Shown in pieces: positions 1 to 7,544 of a stretch of 37,377 bases of DNA. A program made the position numbers and the translations under genes. The notes below the pieces were generated by a model that saw only the letters and a list, made by a program, of their open reading frames with translations, was not told the DNA's origin and made no database searches. Source of the DNA: Actinomycetota bacterium (GTDB lineage Bacteria; Actinomycetota; Acidimicrobiia; Acidimicrobiales; AC-14); contig JBFMCT010000032.1 of the NCBI GenBank assembly GCA_040754375.1, forward strand, positions 2,068 to 39,444, written 5' to 3'. The first letter of the stretch is position 1. Every line of letters begins with the position of its first letter.

Positions 1-162
1 CGGCGATCTCGCCCCGGAGGGCGGCGCCCTGTTCGGTGAGGTCGGACCTCAACTCGGCGATCTCGCCCCGGAGGGCGGCGCCCTGCTCGGTGAGGTCGGA
101 CCTCAACTCGGCGAGATCGCCCCGGAGGGCGGCGCCCTGCTCGGCCACGTCGGACCGCAGGG
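1..162. repeat. three 54-bp tandem repeats coding for an 18-aa coiled-coil unit
   Basis: Units start at 1, 55 and 109. The first two differ by a single visible base; the third is more diverged, at its start and toward its end. The period is a multiple of three and lies inside the coiled-coil gene, so copy-number change would lengthen the coil without a frameshift. Confidence 0.9.
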
Positions 163-268
163 CGACGTCGCCCCGCGGCAGCAGGGTCATCAACGTGCCG
201 GCCGGGCCGGGGCCCAGCGCTTGTTCGAGGGCCTGGAAGAGCTCCAGGCGCATGGGTTCAGTAGCCAC
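1..268 (-). CDS. coiled-coil repeat protein, N-terminal part (runs off the left edge)
   Basis: Reading leftwards from GTG 268, the protein begins VATEPMRLELFQALEQALG and continues into repeats of 18 residues (EIAELRSDLTEQGAALRG). GTG is chosen because GGAAGG lies 5 nt upstream (274-279); ATG 253 is an in-frame alternative without such a site. The repeat is rich in Leu, Glu and Arg and should form a long coiled coil. An 18-residue period equals 7+11, a common heptad-plus-hendecad spacing. The short conserved-looking head before the coil resembles small actinobacterial coiled-coil proteins of unknown function. No enzymatic motif is visible. The gene is cut by the window edge, so length and C-terminus are unknown. 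Confidence 0.75.
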   Translation of the reverse strand, partial: MATEPMRLELFQALEQALGPGPAGTLMTLLPRGDVALRSDVAEQGAALRGDLAELRSDLTEQGAALRGEIAELRSDLTEQGAALRGEIA

Positions 269-373
269 GACATCCTTCCCCGCCGGGGCGCGGCCCGGCT
301 CAGCGTCACGCGATGCAGGGGGAAGAGCACATACGGAATGCTACCGGGAGCACCGAGGTAATGCGTGGGCGTG

Positions 374-1555
374 TCAGCCCCCAGGGGGCCGGCGGGGGTG
401 GGGCATGCAGAGCTCGTCGTACTCGGCGATGACCAGTTCGCCGGCGTCGGGCCCGCAGGCCGGGCACGAGGGGTCCCGGGGCACCTTGAAGGTGCGGAAG
501 GACTCCTCCATGGCGTCGTAGGCCATCAGGCGACCGACCAGGGGGTCGCCCAGGCCGAGCACGAGCTTTATGGCCTCCATGGCCTGGATGGTGCCGATGA
601 TGCCCGGCAGCACACCCAACACGCCCGCTTCGGCGCACGAGGGGGCCATCTCCGCGGGTGGCGGCTCGGGGAAGAGGCAGCGGTAGCACGGGCCCACGTA
701 GGGGTGGAAGACCGTGGCCTGGCCCTCGAAGCGGAAGATCGATCCGTGCACCACGGGGATCCTCTTGACCAGAGAGGCGTCGTTGACCAGGTAGCGGGTC
801 GGGAAGTTGTCGGCCCCGTCGATGATCACGTCGTAGCCGTCGATGATGTCGAGCACGTTGTCGGCGCCCAGGCGCACGTCGTAGCCCACCACGTCGACAT
901 CGGGGTTGAGGCCCACCAGGGTCTTCTTGGCCGAGTCGACCTTGCGCTCGCCCACCCGGTCGAGGTTGTGCAGGATCTGGCGCTGCAGGTTGGACTCGTC
1001 GACGGCGTCCATGTCGACGATCCCCAGGGTGCCCACCCCGGCGGCCGCCAGGTAGAGGGCCGCCGGTGAACCGAGCCCGCCCGCGCCCAACAGCAGCACC
1101 TTGGACTCCAGCAGCCGCTGCTGGCCGGCCTCGCCCACCTCGGGCAGCAGGAGGTGGCGGTGGTAACGGCTGCGCTGCTCGGCGCTGAGGACCTTGGGCG
1201 TGTGCCACTGGCGCCCCTCGTTCTTCCACTTGTTGAACCCGCCGGCCATCGAGACCACGTCGGTGTAACCCAGCTCGGCCAGCGTGCGGGCCGCGAACAC
1301 CGACCGGGTGCCGCTGGCGCAGTAGATGACCACCGGGGCGTCGTGGTCGGGGACCTTGTTCTCGACCTGGCTCTCGAAGTGGCCGCGAGGGACGTGGACG
1401 GCCCCCGTCAGCGCGCCCTGCTCGAACTCGGCCGGCTCCCTCACGTCGAGGGCGACGGCCCGCGGGTCGGCGGCCAGCAGCCGGGCGGCGGCCTCGGTGT
1501 CCACCTCACGGATCTGGGCTCGGGCCCGGGCCAGGAGGTCTCGGAAATTGGGCAT
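374..1555 (-). CDS. moeB: rhodanese-MoeB/ThiF fusion: sulfur-carrier adenylyltransferase/sulfurtransferase
   Basis: The 393-residue protein should adenylate the C-terminal Gly of a ubiquitin-like sulfur carrier (MoaD or ThiS type) and supply sulfur for molybdopterin, thiamine or cysteine synthesis in the cytoplasm. Residues 15-118 are a rhodanese domain with the active-site loop CASGTR (Cys79). Residues 125-390 are an E1-like domain with nucleotide loop GAGGLGSP (157-164), the NLQRQ segment near 189-193, DGADNFPTR (246-254), and a zinc site of CYRC (Cys290, Cys293) and CPAC (Cys364, Cys367). The rhodanese precedes the MoeB domain, the reverse of the usual MoeZ order. GAGGT lies just upstream of ATG 1555. 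No carrier gene is adjacent, so the pathway served is inferred. Confidence 0.93.
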   Translation of the reverse strand: MPNFRDLLARARAQIREVDTEAAARLLAADPRAVALDVREPAEFEQGALTGAVHVPRGHFESQVENKVPDHDAPVVIYCASGTRSVFAARTLAELGYTDVVSMAGGFNKWKNEGRQWHTPKVLSAEQRSRYHRHLLLPEVGEAGQQRLLESKVLLLGAGGLGSPAALYLAAAGVGTLGIVDMDAVDESNLQRQILHNLDRVGERKVDSAKKTLVGLNPDVDVVGYDVRLGADNVLDIIDGYDVIIDGADNFPTRYLVNDASLVKRIPVVHGSIFRFEGQATVFHPYVGPCYRCLFPEPPPAEMAPSCAEAGVLGVLPGIIGTIQAMEAIKLVLGLGDPLVGRLMAYDAMEESFRTFKVPRDPSCPACGPDAGELVIAEYDELCMPHPRRPPGG

Positions 1556-1660
1556 GGGCAGCTACCTCGCTCGGCGACAGGTACGACCAGAAACCCTACC
1601 GCGCAGGTCAACATTCCCGCTCCCCCCCATGAGGGCTCCCGCTTCGTAGGCTGTGTGCCG

Positions 1661-4600
1661 ATGTCCGCATTGCCCGTCGTCCCCCCCGGGGTCGTGGGTC
1701 GCGACCAGGAGTGGGCCCGGTTGGCCCGGGTTCTCGACCGGGGGCGGGTGGGCCGGGGGTCGGTCCTGCTCATCGCCGGTGAACCGGGGATCGGCAAGAC
1801 CCGCCTGCTGGTCGATGCGGCGGCAGTCGCCAGCGCGTCGGGTGCCCAGGTGGGGCACGCCACCTGTAGCCCGGAGGGACGGCCATACCGGCCTTGGCGT
1901 CAGGTCCTGCGGACGTTGGGCCGGCCCGAGGTGCTCGAGGGCACCCGGAACGGGCCCCACGGTGACCCCCCTGACGACACTTCACGATCGGTGTTGTTCG
2001 AGGCCGTCGACGATGCCTTGTCAGACCTGGCCGGCCTCGCACCGGTAGTCGTCGTGCTCGATGACCTCCAGTGGGCCGATCCCGCCTCCTTGCGACTCCT
2101 CGCCCTCGTGGGAAGGTCACTGGCGGCACGTTCGGTGGTGGTGCTCGGCGCGTTCCGCGACGGCGAAGTCGGGCCTGGACATGGGCTCGCGGGCGTAGTT
2201 GGCGACCTCGGTGCCGCCTGCTCGGTCATGTCGCTCGGCGGCCTGGCCCCACAAGCAGTGGGCGCTCTCCTGTCAGGCGAGCTGGGGAACGTGGGGCCCG
2301 AGGTGGCGGCCGCCGTGCACGCCCGCACGGGAGGCAACCCGTTCTTCGTCACCGAGGTGGCCCATGCCGCCTCGGTGGACCGCGGTTCTCTTGACGACGT
2401 CCCGCCGGTCGTTGGCGAGGTGGTCCGGCGCCAGGTGGCCCGCTGCGGTCCACTGGCCCGCCACCTGCTGGAGGTGGCCGCCGTGGCCTGGGGCGCGAAC
2501 GAGCTCGGGCTTGTCGGCGAGGTCCTGGCCACGAGGGGGGCGGACCTTGTAGCGCCCGCCGAGGAGCTCTGCCGGTCCCGCTTGTTGGTGCGCGAGGGAC
2601 CGGGCTACCGGTTCCGCCACGACATCGTTCGTGACGCCGTACTGGCCGCGATGACAGTCGAGGACCGGGCACGCCTGTCGTGGGCCGTCGGATCAGTGCT
2701 GCGCGATCGCAGGGGCCCGGGGCGCGTCGAGGAGGCGGCCGCCCTCCTGGAAGCGGGCGTGGAGGCGGGCGATGTCGCGACGGCCGTGGACGCGGCCCTG
2801 GCCGCTGCCGCGGCCGCGTCGGCGGCCCTCGGCTTCGAGGTGGCAGCTGGCCACCTGGCCTGGGTGGTCGAGCGGGCCCGGGCTGGCGGCCTACCCAGGT
2901 CCGGGCCTGACCTGGTCGAGACGCTCCTTGCCTTGGGCGAGGCTCAGCTGAACGCCGGGGACTGGGACGGCGCCAGCAGGACCTTCGGGGAGGCGGCCGA
3001 CGGGGCACGCGCCGCGGGCCGCGCCGACCAGTTGGCCCGGGCTGCCCTCGGTCCTGGGACCGGCCTGGCGGGGTTCGAGGTGAGAGTCGGGGACATGGCC
3101 CAGGTGCGGATGCTCGAACAGGCGGTCGTGGCCCTCGGCGACGCCGACAGCTGCGAACTGGCCTATGTGCTGGCCCGCCTGTCGGTGGCCCTGCCGCCCA
3201 CCCTGTCCAACGAGAGGCGGTCCGAGCTCGCCGGCCAGGCGGTGGACATGGCCCGCCGCCTGGGAGACCAAGCGTGCCTGGCCCACGCCCTCGCCGCCTG
3301 GTGTGACGTGATCGCCGGCCCGGCCCACATGGAGGAGCGGTCGGCGGTTGCTCGCGAGATCGTGGACGTTGCCTCCCGAGCTGAACGCGTCGACCTCGTG
3401 CTCCTCGGGCTCCGGCTCCAGGTGGTCGCGCTCTTGGAGGCCGGTGACTTCCGGGGCGCCGACGAAGCGGCGAGGTCCTTCTCTGCCCTGGCGGTGCGGG
3501 CCGCACCCATCGTCCGCTGGTACGACCCGCTGTGGCAGGGAATGAGAGCCCTGCTGGAGGGCCGGGCCGAGGTCGCGGTGGCGCGGGCGGACGAGGCCGA
3601 GGAACTGGGCCGGCGGGCGGGGAGCACCAACGCGGCCCTGCTGGCCGACACCCTTCGCTTCGCGGTGGCCGACCAGGGGGGCCGTGCCCCGGAGCCCGGG
3701 CTGGCTCATCGCCTGGCTACCTGGTGCGAGGCCGCGCTCCTCGACGACCCGGAGAACTGCCAAGCCCGCAGCCTGGCCCTGGCTCTGTCGTGGACGGGCC
3801 CCGATCTCAGGGCCCTGCGGGACCACCTCGACTCGCTGCTGGCGGCGGATTTCGGCCGGCGCGACGCCGAATGGCTGGGCACCGTCTATGCCGCAGGGCG
3901 AGCGGCCATCCTGCTCGGGGACCGGGAGGCGGCCCGGGTCGTGCGGCACCGCCTCGCCCCCTTCGGCCACCTGTGGTTGGTGGACGGTATAGGCGCAGCC
4001 CTTTACGGCGTGGTCGAGGAGGCCCTGGCTGCGCTCGACCTGCTGATCACCGGCGACACCGGCGGCGCCGGCGCCGCAAGAGACAGGCTCGCCTCCGTCG
4101 CCCGGATGTACGAGCTTCTTCCCGCGCCGTTGCTGGCGGCCCGCGCCCGCCGATGGCCGGAGGTCCTGGGCGCGGCCCGCCAGCCGCCAGGCACCGCCGC
4201 GGCTGGCCCCGAGACCGGCGTCCTCCGCCGGGATGGGCCGGTCTGGCGCATCGGATGGGCCGGACGGTGGGCGAGCGTGGCCGACAGTAAGGGCATGCGT
4301 GACCTGGCCAGGCTCCTGGCCCGGCCTGCTCAGGAGGTCCCTTCGCTGGAACTGGCCGGGTCGATGGCGGGGCGTTCTCCTCAGCCCACAGTCGACGGTC
4401 CAGCGGTCGAGGCATACCGCAGGCGATTGCTGGACCTCAGGGCTGAGATCGACGACGCCGACGAGGCCAACGACCCGGAGCGGGCCGCCCGCGCCCGGAT
4501 CGAGCTGGATGCGATCGTGGAGCACCTTGAGATGACGCTGGGCCTGGGAGGGCGGCCTCGGGCGATGCGCGACGAGCAGGAGCGCGCTCGCCAGGCCGTG

Positions 4601-4741
4601 CGAGCCCGCGTCCGCTACGCCATCGCCCGGGTTTCGTGCGAGCACCCCGGCTTGGGGCGGCACCTCGAAGGATCGGTCCGCACCGGGAGGTTCTGCAGCT
4701 ACCGGCCCGACCGGCCTGTCCGCTGGGAAGTGAGCTCCTGA
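1661..4741 (+). CDS. large AAA-type ATPase, signal-transduction/LuxR-like architecture
   Basis: This 1026-residue protein starts at ATG 1661 (MSALPVVPPGVVGRDQEW). The open frame extends far upstream but antisense to moeB, so the earlier start is rejected. It opens with the VGRDQEWARL element of MalT/AfsR-like ATPases, a Walker A GEPGIGKTRL (about 40-49), a Walker B VVVVLDDLQWADPASL (about 128-143) and a sensor-like ARTGGNPFFVTEV. A long Ala/Leu-rich helical, TPR-like middle follows. The C-terminal part has WRIGWAGRWASVADSKGMRDLARLLARP, a small domain found on actinobacterial regulators, and then a charged coiled coil. No LuxR-type helix-turn-helix is recognisable at the C-terminus. It is divergent from moeB with 105 bp between them. 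The ATPase call is firm, the biological role unknown. Confidence 0.88.
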   Translation: MSALPVVPPGVVGRDQEWARLARVLDRGRVGRGSVLLIAGEPGIGKTRLLVDAAAVASASGAQVGHATCSPEGRPYRPWRQVLRTLGRPEVLEGTRNGPHGDPPDDTSRSVLFEAVDDALSDLAGLAPVVVVLDDLQWADPASLRLLALVGRSLAARSVVVLGAFRDGEVGPGHGLAGVVGDLGAACSVMSLGGLAPQAVGALLSGELGNVGPEVAAAVHARTGGNPFFVTEVAHAASVDRGSLDDVPPVVGEVVRRQVARCGPLARHLLEVAAVAWGANELGLVGEVLATRGADLVAPAEELCRSRLLVREGPGYRFRHDIVRDAVLAAMTVEDRARLSWAVGSVLRDRRGPGRVEEAAALLEAGVEAGDVATAVDAALAAAAAASAALGFEVAAGHLAWVVERARAGGLPRSGPDLVETLLALGEAQLNAGDWDGASRTFGEAADGARAAGRADQLARAALGPGTGLAGFEVRVGDMAQVRMLEQAVVALGDADSCELAYVLARLSVALPPTLSNERRSELAGQAVDMARRLGDQACLAHALAAWCDVIAGPAHMEERSAVAREIVDVASRAERVDLVLLGLRLQVVALLEAGDFRGADEAARSFSALAVRAAPIVRWYDPLWQGMRALLEGRAEVAVARADEAEELGRRAGSTNAALLADTLRFAVADQGGRAPEPGLAHRLATWCEAALLDDPENCQARSLALALSWTGPDLRALRDHLDSLLAADFGRRDAEWLGTVYAAGRAAILLGDREAARVVRHRLAPFGHLWLVDGIGAALYGVVEEALAALDLLITGDTGGAGAARDRLASVARMYELLPAPLLAARARRWPEVLGAARQPPGTAAAGPETGVLRRDGPVWRIGWAGRWASVADSKGMRDLARLLARPAQEVPSLELAGSMAGRSPQPTVDGPAVEAYRRRLLDLRAEIDDADEANDPERAARARIELDAIVEHLEMTLGLGGRPRAMRDEQERARQAVRARVRYAIARVSCEHPGLGRHLEGSVRTGRFCSYRPDRPVRWEVSS

Positions 4742-4744
4742 CCT

Positions 4745-4759
4745 TCTCGCATCGCGAGA
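4745..4759. promoter_or_regulatory. 15-bp palindrome between the ATPase and NTF2-like genes
   Basis: TCTCGCATCGCGAGA is a perfect 6+3+6 palindrome starting 3 nt after the ATPase stop. Part of one arm recurs as TCTCGCG at 4765. It could be an operator for the next gene or a small hairpin after the stop. There is no T-run. Confidence 0.35.
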
Positions 4760-4822
4760 GCCGATCTCGCGCCAAGAGGTGCGAAGGGCGCCACGGAGGG
4801 GCCCGATCGGAGGGTGAACGCT

Positions 4823-5203
4823 ATGGAACGTTCCGAGCAGGTGCGACAGCTGGTCATCGAGTTCTGCGTAGCCGTCAACGACCGTGACGAGGCGGCCGTC
4901 AAGGACCGGTACTCCTCGGGCCCCGGTGCCTCGCTGGTGGGTACCGACGCGCACGAGTACTTCGTGGGAGGTGACCAGGTCTTGTCCGCCCTGACCGCCC
5001 AGTTCGCCGAGTACCCCGACGCCACCCTCGAGCCCGGGGACGTCGTCGCCTTCGAGGCCGGGGACGCGGGTTGGTTCACCGACCGGCCCGTGCTGCGCTG
5101 GGGTGACCTGGAGCTGCCCACCCGCCTGAGCGGCACCGCGGTCCGGGAGGGGGGCCGATGGGTGATGGCGCAGACGCACTTGTCAGTGGCCCGTCCGGAG
5201 TGA
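4823..5203 (+). CDS. NTF2-like/SnoaL-like fold protein
   Basis: A 126-residue protein with the layout of SnoaL-like proteins: an N-terminal helix (RSEQVRQLVIEFCVAVNDRDEAAVKDRYS), a middle mentioning GTDAHEYFVGGDQ, and C-terminal strands (LPTRLSGTAVREGGRWVMAQTHLSVA). The GGRW..AQTHLS ending is typical of this fold. ATG 4823 is chosen because CGGAGG (4808-4813) sits 9 nt upstream; the in-frame GTG 4814 directly abuts that site and is too close. The fold serves enzymes and ligand-binding proteins, so no reaction can be assigned. It is followed by a strong hairpin, which suggests a single-gene unit or the end of one. Confidence 0.88.
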   Translation: MERSEQVRQLVIEFCVAVNDRDEAAVKDRYSSGPGASLVGTDAHEYFVGGDQVLSALTAQFAEYPDATLEPGDVVAFEAGDAGWFTDRPVLRWGDLELPTRLSGTAVREGGRWVMAQTHLSVARPE

Positions 5204-5214
5204 CGGCCAGACCA

Positions 5215-5242
5215 GGCGTCCGGCCGGGAACGGCCGGACGCC
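5215..5242 (+). terminator. perfect 12-bp hairpin with GGAA loop after the NTF2-like gene
   Basis: GGCGTCCGGCCG (5215-5226) and CGGCCGGACGCC (5231-5242) pair perfectly around a GGAA tetraloop, 11 nt after the stop codon. The following bases are CTTCCGG, so there is no proper U-tract. G+C-rich actinobacteria often terminate at such hairpins. A 16-nt part recurs exactly at 7416-7431. Confidence 0.6.
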
Positions 5243-5402
5243 CTTCCGGTCAGGGCTGGGTGGCAGATCCGGCCACCCCCGGGCGAGTAGGCGCATGCGC
5301 CCAAATCAGGAATCCCCGCTCTGTTTCGCAACCTTTCACGCTGCTCGGGACTCTGAAGGGGGGAATCCGGAAAACGGCACCCAGCGGCAGGTCACCATCG
5401 TG

Positions 5403-5912
5403 ATGAGTGTAGGGAGCGAGAACCGTGGTCAGGACTTCGCCAGCCTCTACGCGGCGCACTACGAACCAGCCTTGCGCCTCGCGTTCCTCCTCACCGGGAG
5501 CACGTTGGCATCGGAGGAGGCCGTTGCCGACGCCTTTGCACTCGTCTATCCGAAGTGGCAGGCCGGCACCGTCCAGATGTTCGGTCCGTACCTGAAGACC
5601 GTCGTTACGAACCAGGTTCGGAGGAACCGCCGGCGAGAGCGAGCGCGCCGCGATCGCTCAGGGGGAGCATCCTCCATCGACCGTCCGTTGCGTGTAGCTG
5701 AAAATGTCGCGCAACGGAGCGTGCTGTTCGCGGCGCTTCTACGTCTGCCTGTCAGGCAGCGCGCCGCGATCGTCCTTCGGTACTACGAAGATCTGACAGA
5801 AGCACAGACCGCCGAAGTCCTTGGAACAAGCGTCGGCACAGTGAAGTCGCAAGTCTCCCGTGGACTAGGACGTTTGCAGGCCATACTGACCGACACCACG
5901 GAGGGCGTGTGA
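5403..5912 (+). CDS. ECF (SigE-like) RNA polymerase sigma factor
   Basis: The 169-residue protein contains region 2 (DFASLYAAHYEPALRLAFLLTG to about residue 75, including NQVRRNRRRERARR) and region 4 (LLRLPVRQRAAIVLRYYEDLTEAQTAEVLGTSVGTVKSQVSRGLGRL) with a clear helix-turn-helix. It should direct transcription of its own operon and other targets in response to a signal. ATG 5403 is preferred, although GTG 5400 directly precedes it in frame and the ribosome site is weak. Its last codons overlap the Kelch gene (GTGTGA), so the pair is translationally coupled. The DNA is visibly less G+C-rich than either flank, which suggests acquisition by transfer. Confidence 0.93.
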   Translation: MSVGSENRGQDFASLYAAHYEPALRLAFLLTGSTLASEEAVADAFALVYPKWQAGTVQMFGPYLKTVVTNQVRRNRRRERARRDRSGGASSIDRPLRVAENVAQRSVLFAALLRLPVRQRAAIVLRYYEDLTEAQTAEVLGTSVGTVKSQVSRGLGRLQAILTDTTEGV

Positions 5913-7264
5913 AACACAACGATATCGAGTCCCTTATCCGACACGAGCTTCGTAGTATCGCGACGGCAGTCAACGCGTCGGATAGCGTCTATCCTCAGCC
6001 GCCGGTCCGGCGAGCTAAAGGGCCAGCGGGCCGCCGTCTTGGTGCCGGGCTGCTGGCGTCGGCTGTTGGCGCTGCGGCGATCGCCCTTCTCGTCCTCCGC
6101 GAGACAGACAAAGGCGCGAACGTCGAGATCACGACACAGCCGTCGACCGCCGATACGAGCACGTTCACCGTGCCGACGGTTGATGCGTCCACGGCAGTCG
6201 TTGAGGCCCGACCTGGCTGGCGTCTCATGGCTCGTTCTCCCCTAAGCGGGCGCCGTGGGCACACGGCGGTATGGACGGGAGCCGAGATGATCGTGTGGGG
6301 CGGCCGAGCGTCAGGAGGTCCCGACAAGAACGGCGCCGCGTACGACCCTCGTGTGGACCGCTGGCGCAGCCTCCCCGCTGCTCCGCTCGATGCGCGGCAC
6401 GGGCACGTGGCGGTATGGAGCGGGAGCGAGATGATTGTTGTAGGAGGCAGGAACCAGCGCTCGGGCGCCGTCTTCTCTGATGGAGCGGCGTATGACCCGA
6501 AGCGTGACCAGTGGCGGCGCCTTCCGTCCGCACCCTTCGAGGCGAGGCTCGGGGATCAGTCAACAGCGGTATGGACGGGGGACGAGATGATCTTGTGGGG
6601 CGGTGACGTAGGCGCCGCAGGCGCCGCCTACTCTCCCTCGACCGACCGGTGGCGGATACTGCCGAGTTCGGGCCTCACTGCCCGTACCGGGCACACCGCG
6701 GTATGGACGGGGTCGGAGATGATTGTGTGGGGCGGCATTCCCTCGGCAGGAACGAGATTGTCACAGGGAGACCCGGAAATGATGTCCGACGGCGCTCGCT
6801 ATTCGGCCCAGCACGATGAATGGCGTCCGATCGCAAGGTCGCCGCTCACCCGGGCCTTCCATGCCGCCAGTTGGACGGGACAGGAGATGGTCGTGGTCGG
6901 TGGAACCAGCAAGGGTGGCGCAGGCGGACAAGCGTTCGCTGCCGCCTATGACATCGAGGCTGGGAGATGGCGCACGGTCCCTTCGGCACCGCTTTCGCCA
7001 CGGTCGTTCCTGACGGCCGTTTCGACGCATTCGGCTGTGGTGGTGTGGGGCGGAGAGGCCGGCTCGCCTCCCCACGGCCTGGATGACGGCGCAAGTTACT
7101 CTCCAATAGCGAACTCCTGGACCACATTGCCGATGAGCATGCTTTCGGCCCGCGGCGAGCACACGAGCGTCTGGACTGGGACGAGTGTGCTCATCTGGGG
7201 CGGGGAGGACGAGGGCTCGGGGACGCCCAGGGACGACGGTGCTCTCTTCACACCTGTCGGTTGA
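5909..7264 (+). CDS. membrane-anchored seven-bladed Kelch protein, putative partner/anti-sigma of the adjacent sigma factor
   Basis: The 451-residue product starts at GTG 5909, overlapping the sigma factor stop. Residues 1-43 are a basic cytoplasmic tail, about 44-64 one membrane helix (LGAGLLASAVGAAAIALLVL), and 65-100 a Thr/Ser-rich linker. From about 101 there are seven Kelch units of the pattern GHTAVWTGxEMIVWGG...AYDPxxDxWRxLPxAPL. The last unit ends at LFTPVG and lacks its W strand, while GWRLMARSPLSG precedes the first, so the ring should close by strand exchange. The position after an ECF sigma factor plus a short N-terminal tail suggests a transmembrane anti-sigma factor with an extracytoplasmic sensor. 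No zinc HxxxCxxC anti-sigma motif is present, so this role is inferred. Confidence 0.85.
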   Translation: MKHNDIESLIRHELRSIATAVNASDSVYPQPPVRRAKGPAGRRLGAGLLASAVGAAAIALLVLRETDKGANVEITTQPSTADTSTFTVPTVDASTAVVEARPGWRLMARSPLSGRRGHTAVWTGAEMIVWGGRASGGPDKNGAAYDPRVDRWRSLPAAPLDARHGHVAVWSGSEMIVVGGRNQRSGAVFSDGAAYDPKRDQWRRLPSAPFEARLGDQSTAVWTGDEMILWGGDVGAAGAAYSPSTDRWRILPSSGLTARTGHTAVWTGSEMIVWGGIPSAGTRLSQGDPEMMSDGARYSAQHDEWRPIARSPLTRAFHAASWTGQEMVVVGGTSKGGAGGQAFAAAYDIEAGRWRTVPSAPLSPRSFLTAVSTHSAVVVWGGEAGSPPHGLDDGASYSPIANSWTTLPMSMLSARGEHTSVWTGTSVLIWGGEDEGSGTPRDDGALFTPVG

Positions 7265-7390
7265 GCCTTCGGGGATTGCGCAGCACTTCGCAAGCTGGAC
7301 CTAACCCGTTGCCTCGGGGACAGCGCCAGGCGAGGTGTATACCGGGCGAGCTGCTCTCCCGTCGGCAACACCGAGCCGCGCTTCGCCTCG

Positions 7391-7431
7391 AGGCGGGTGG
7401 GCAGCTCCAGGTCACGGAACGGCCGGACGCC
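7391..7431. repeat. composite of two fragments copied from the other side of the sigma/Kelch operon
   Basis: 7391-7415 is the exact reverse complement of 25 bases inside the NTF2-like gene (5103-5127). Directly after it, 7416-7431 is an exact same-strand copy of the hairpin arm at 5227-5242. Neither piece belongs to a recognisable gene here. Confidence 0.8.
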
Positions 7432-7441
7432 TGAGATCCCC

Positions 7442-7493
7442 TTGACGTACGCTTGTGTATCAGCTAGAACACTGAAACGCCATGAAGTGTTCT
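7442..7493 (+). promoter_or_regulatory. promoter with 8-bp inverted repeat upstream of the unknown helical protein
   Basis: TTGACG (7442-7447) and TAGAAC (7465-7470) are spaced by 17 bp, a plausible primary-sigma promoter. A perfect inverted repeat, AGAACACT (7466-7473) and AGTGTTCT (7486-7493), overlaps the -10 and the expected start site. Its half-sites are 20 bp apart centre to centre, about two helical turns, as for a dimeric repressor. The rest of 7265-7544 shows only the scrambled fragments at 7391-7431. Confidence 0.55.
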
Positions 7494-7544
7494 CTTACTC
7501 GCTTCCTCCCTCAGCCACGCCCCGTTCGCTGGAGGGTTCCCGGC

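Noticed and set aside
1154-1660. Extended N-terminus for the large ATPase
   Set aside because: It would lie antisense to moeB and precedes a normal VGR-type ATPase start at ATG 1661.
5204-5402. ECF-type autoregulatory promoter before the sigma gene
   Set aside because: No convincing GGAAC/GTT pair at proper spacing was found; only weak partial matches.
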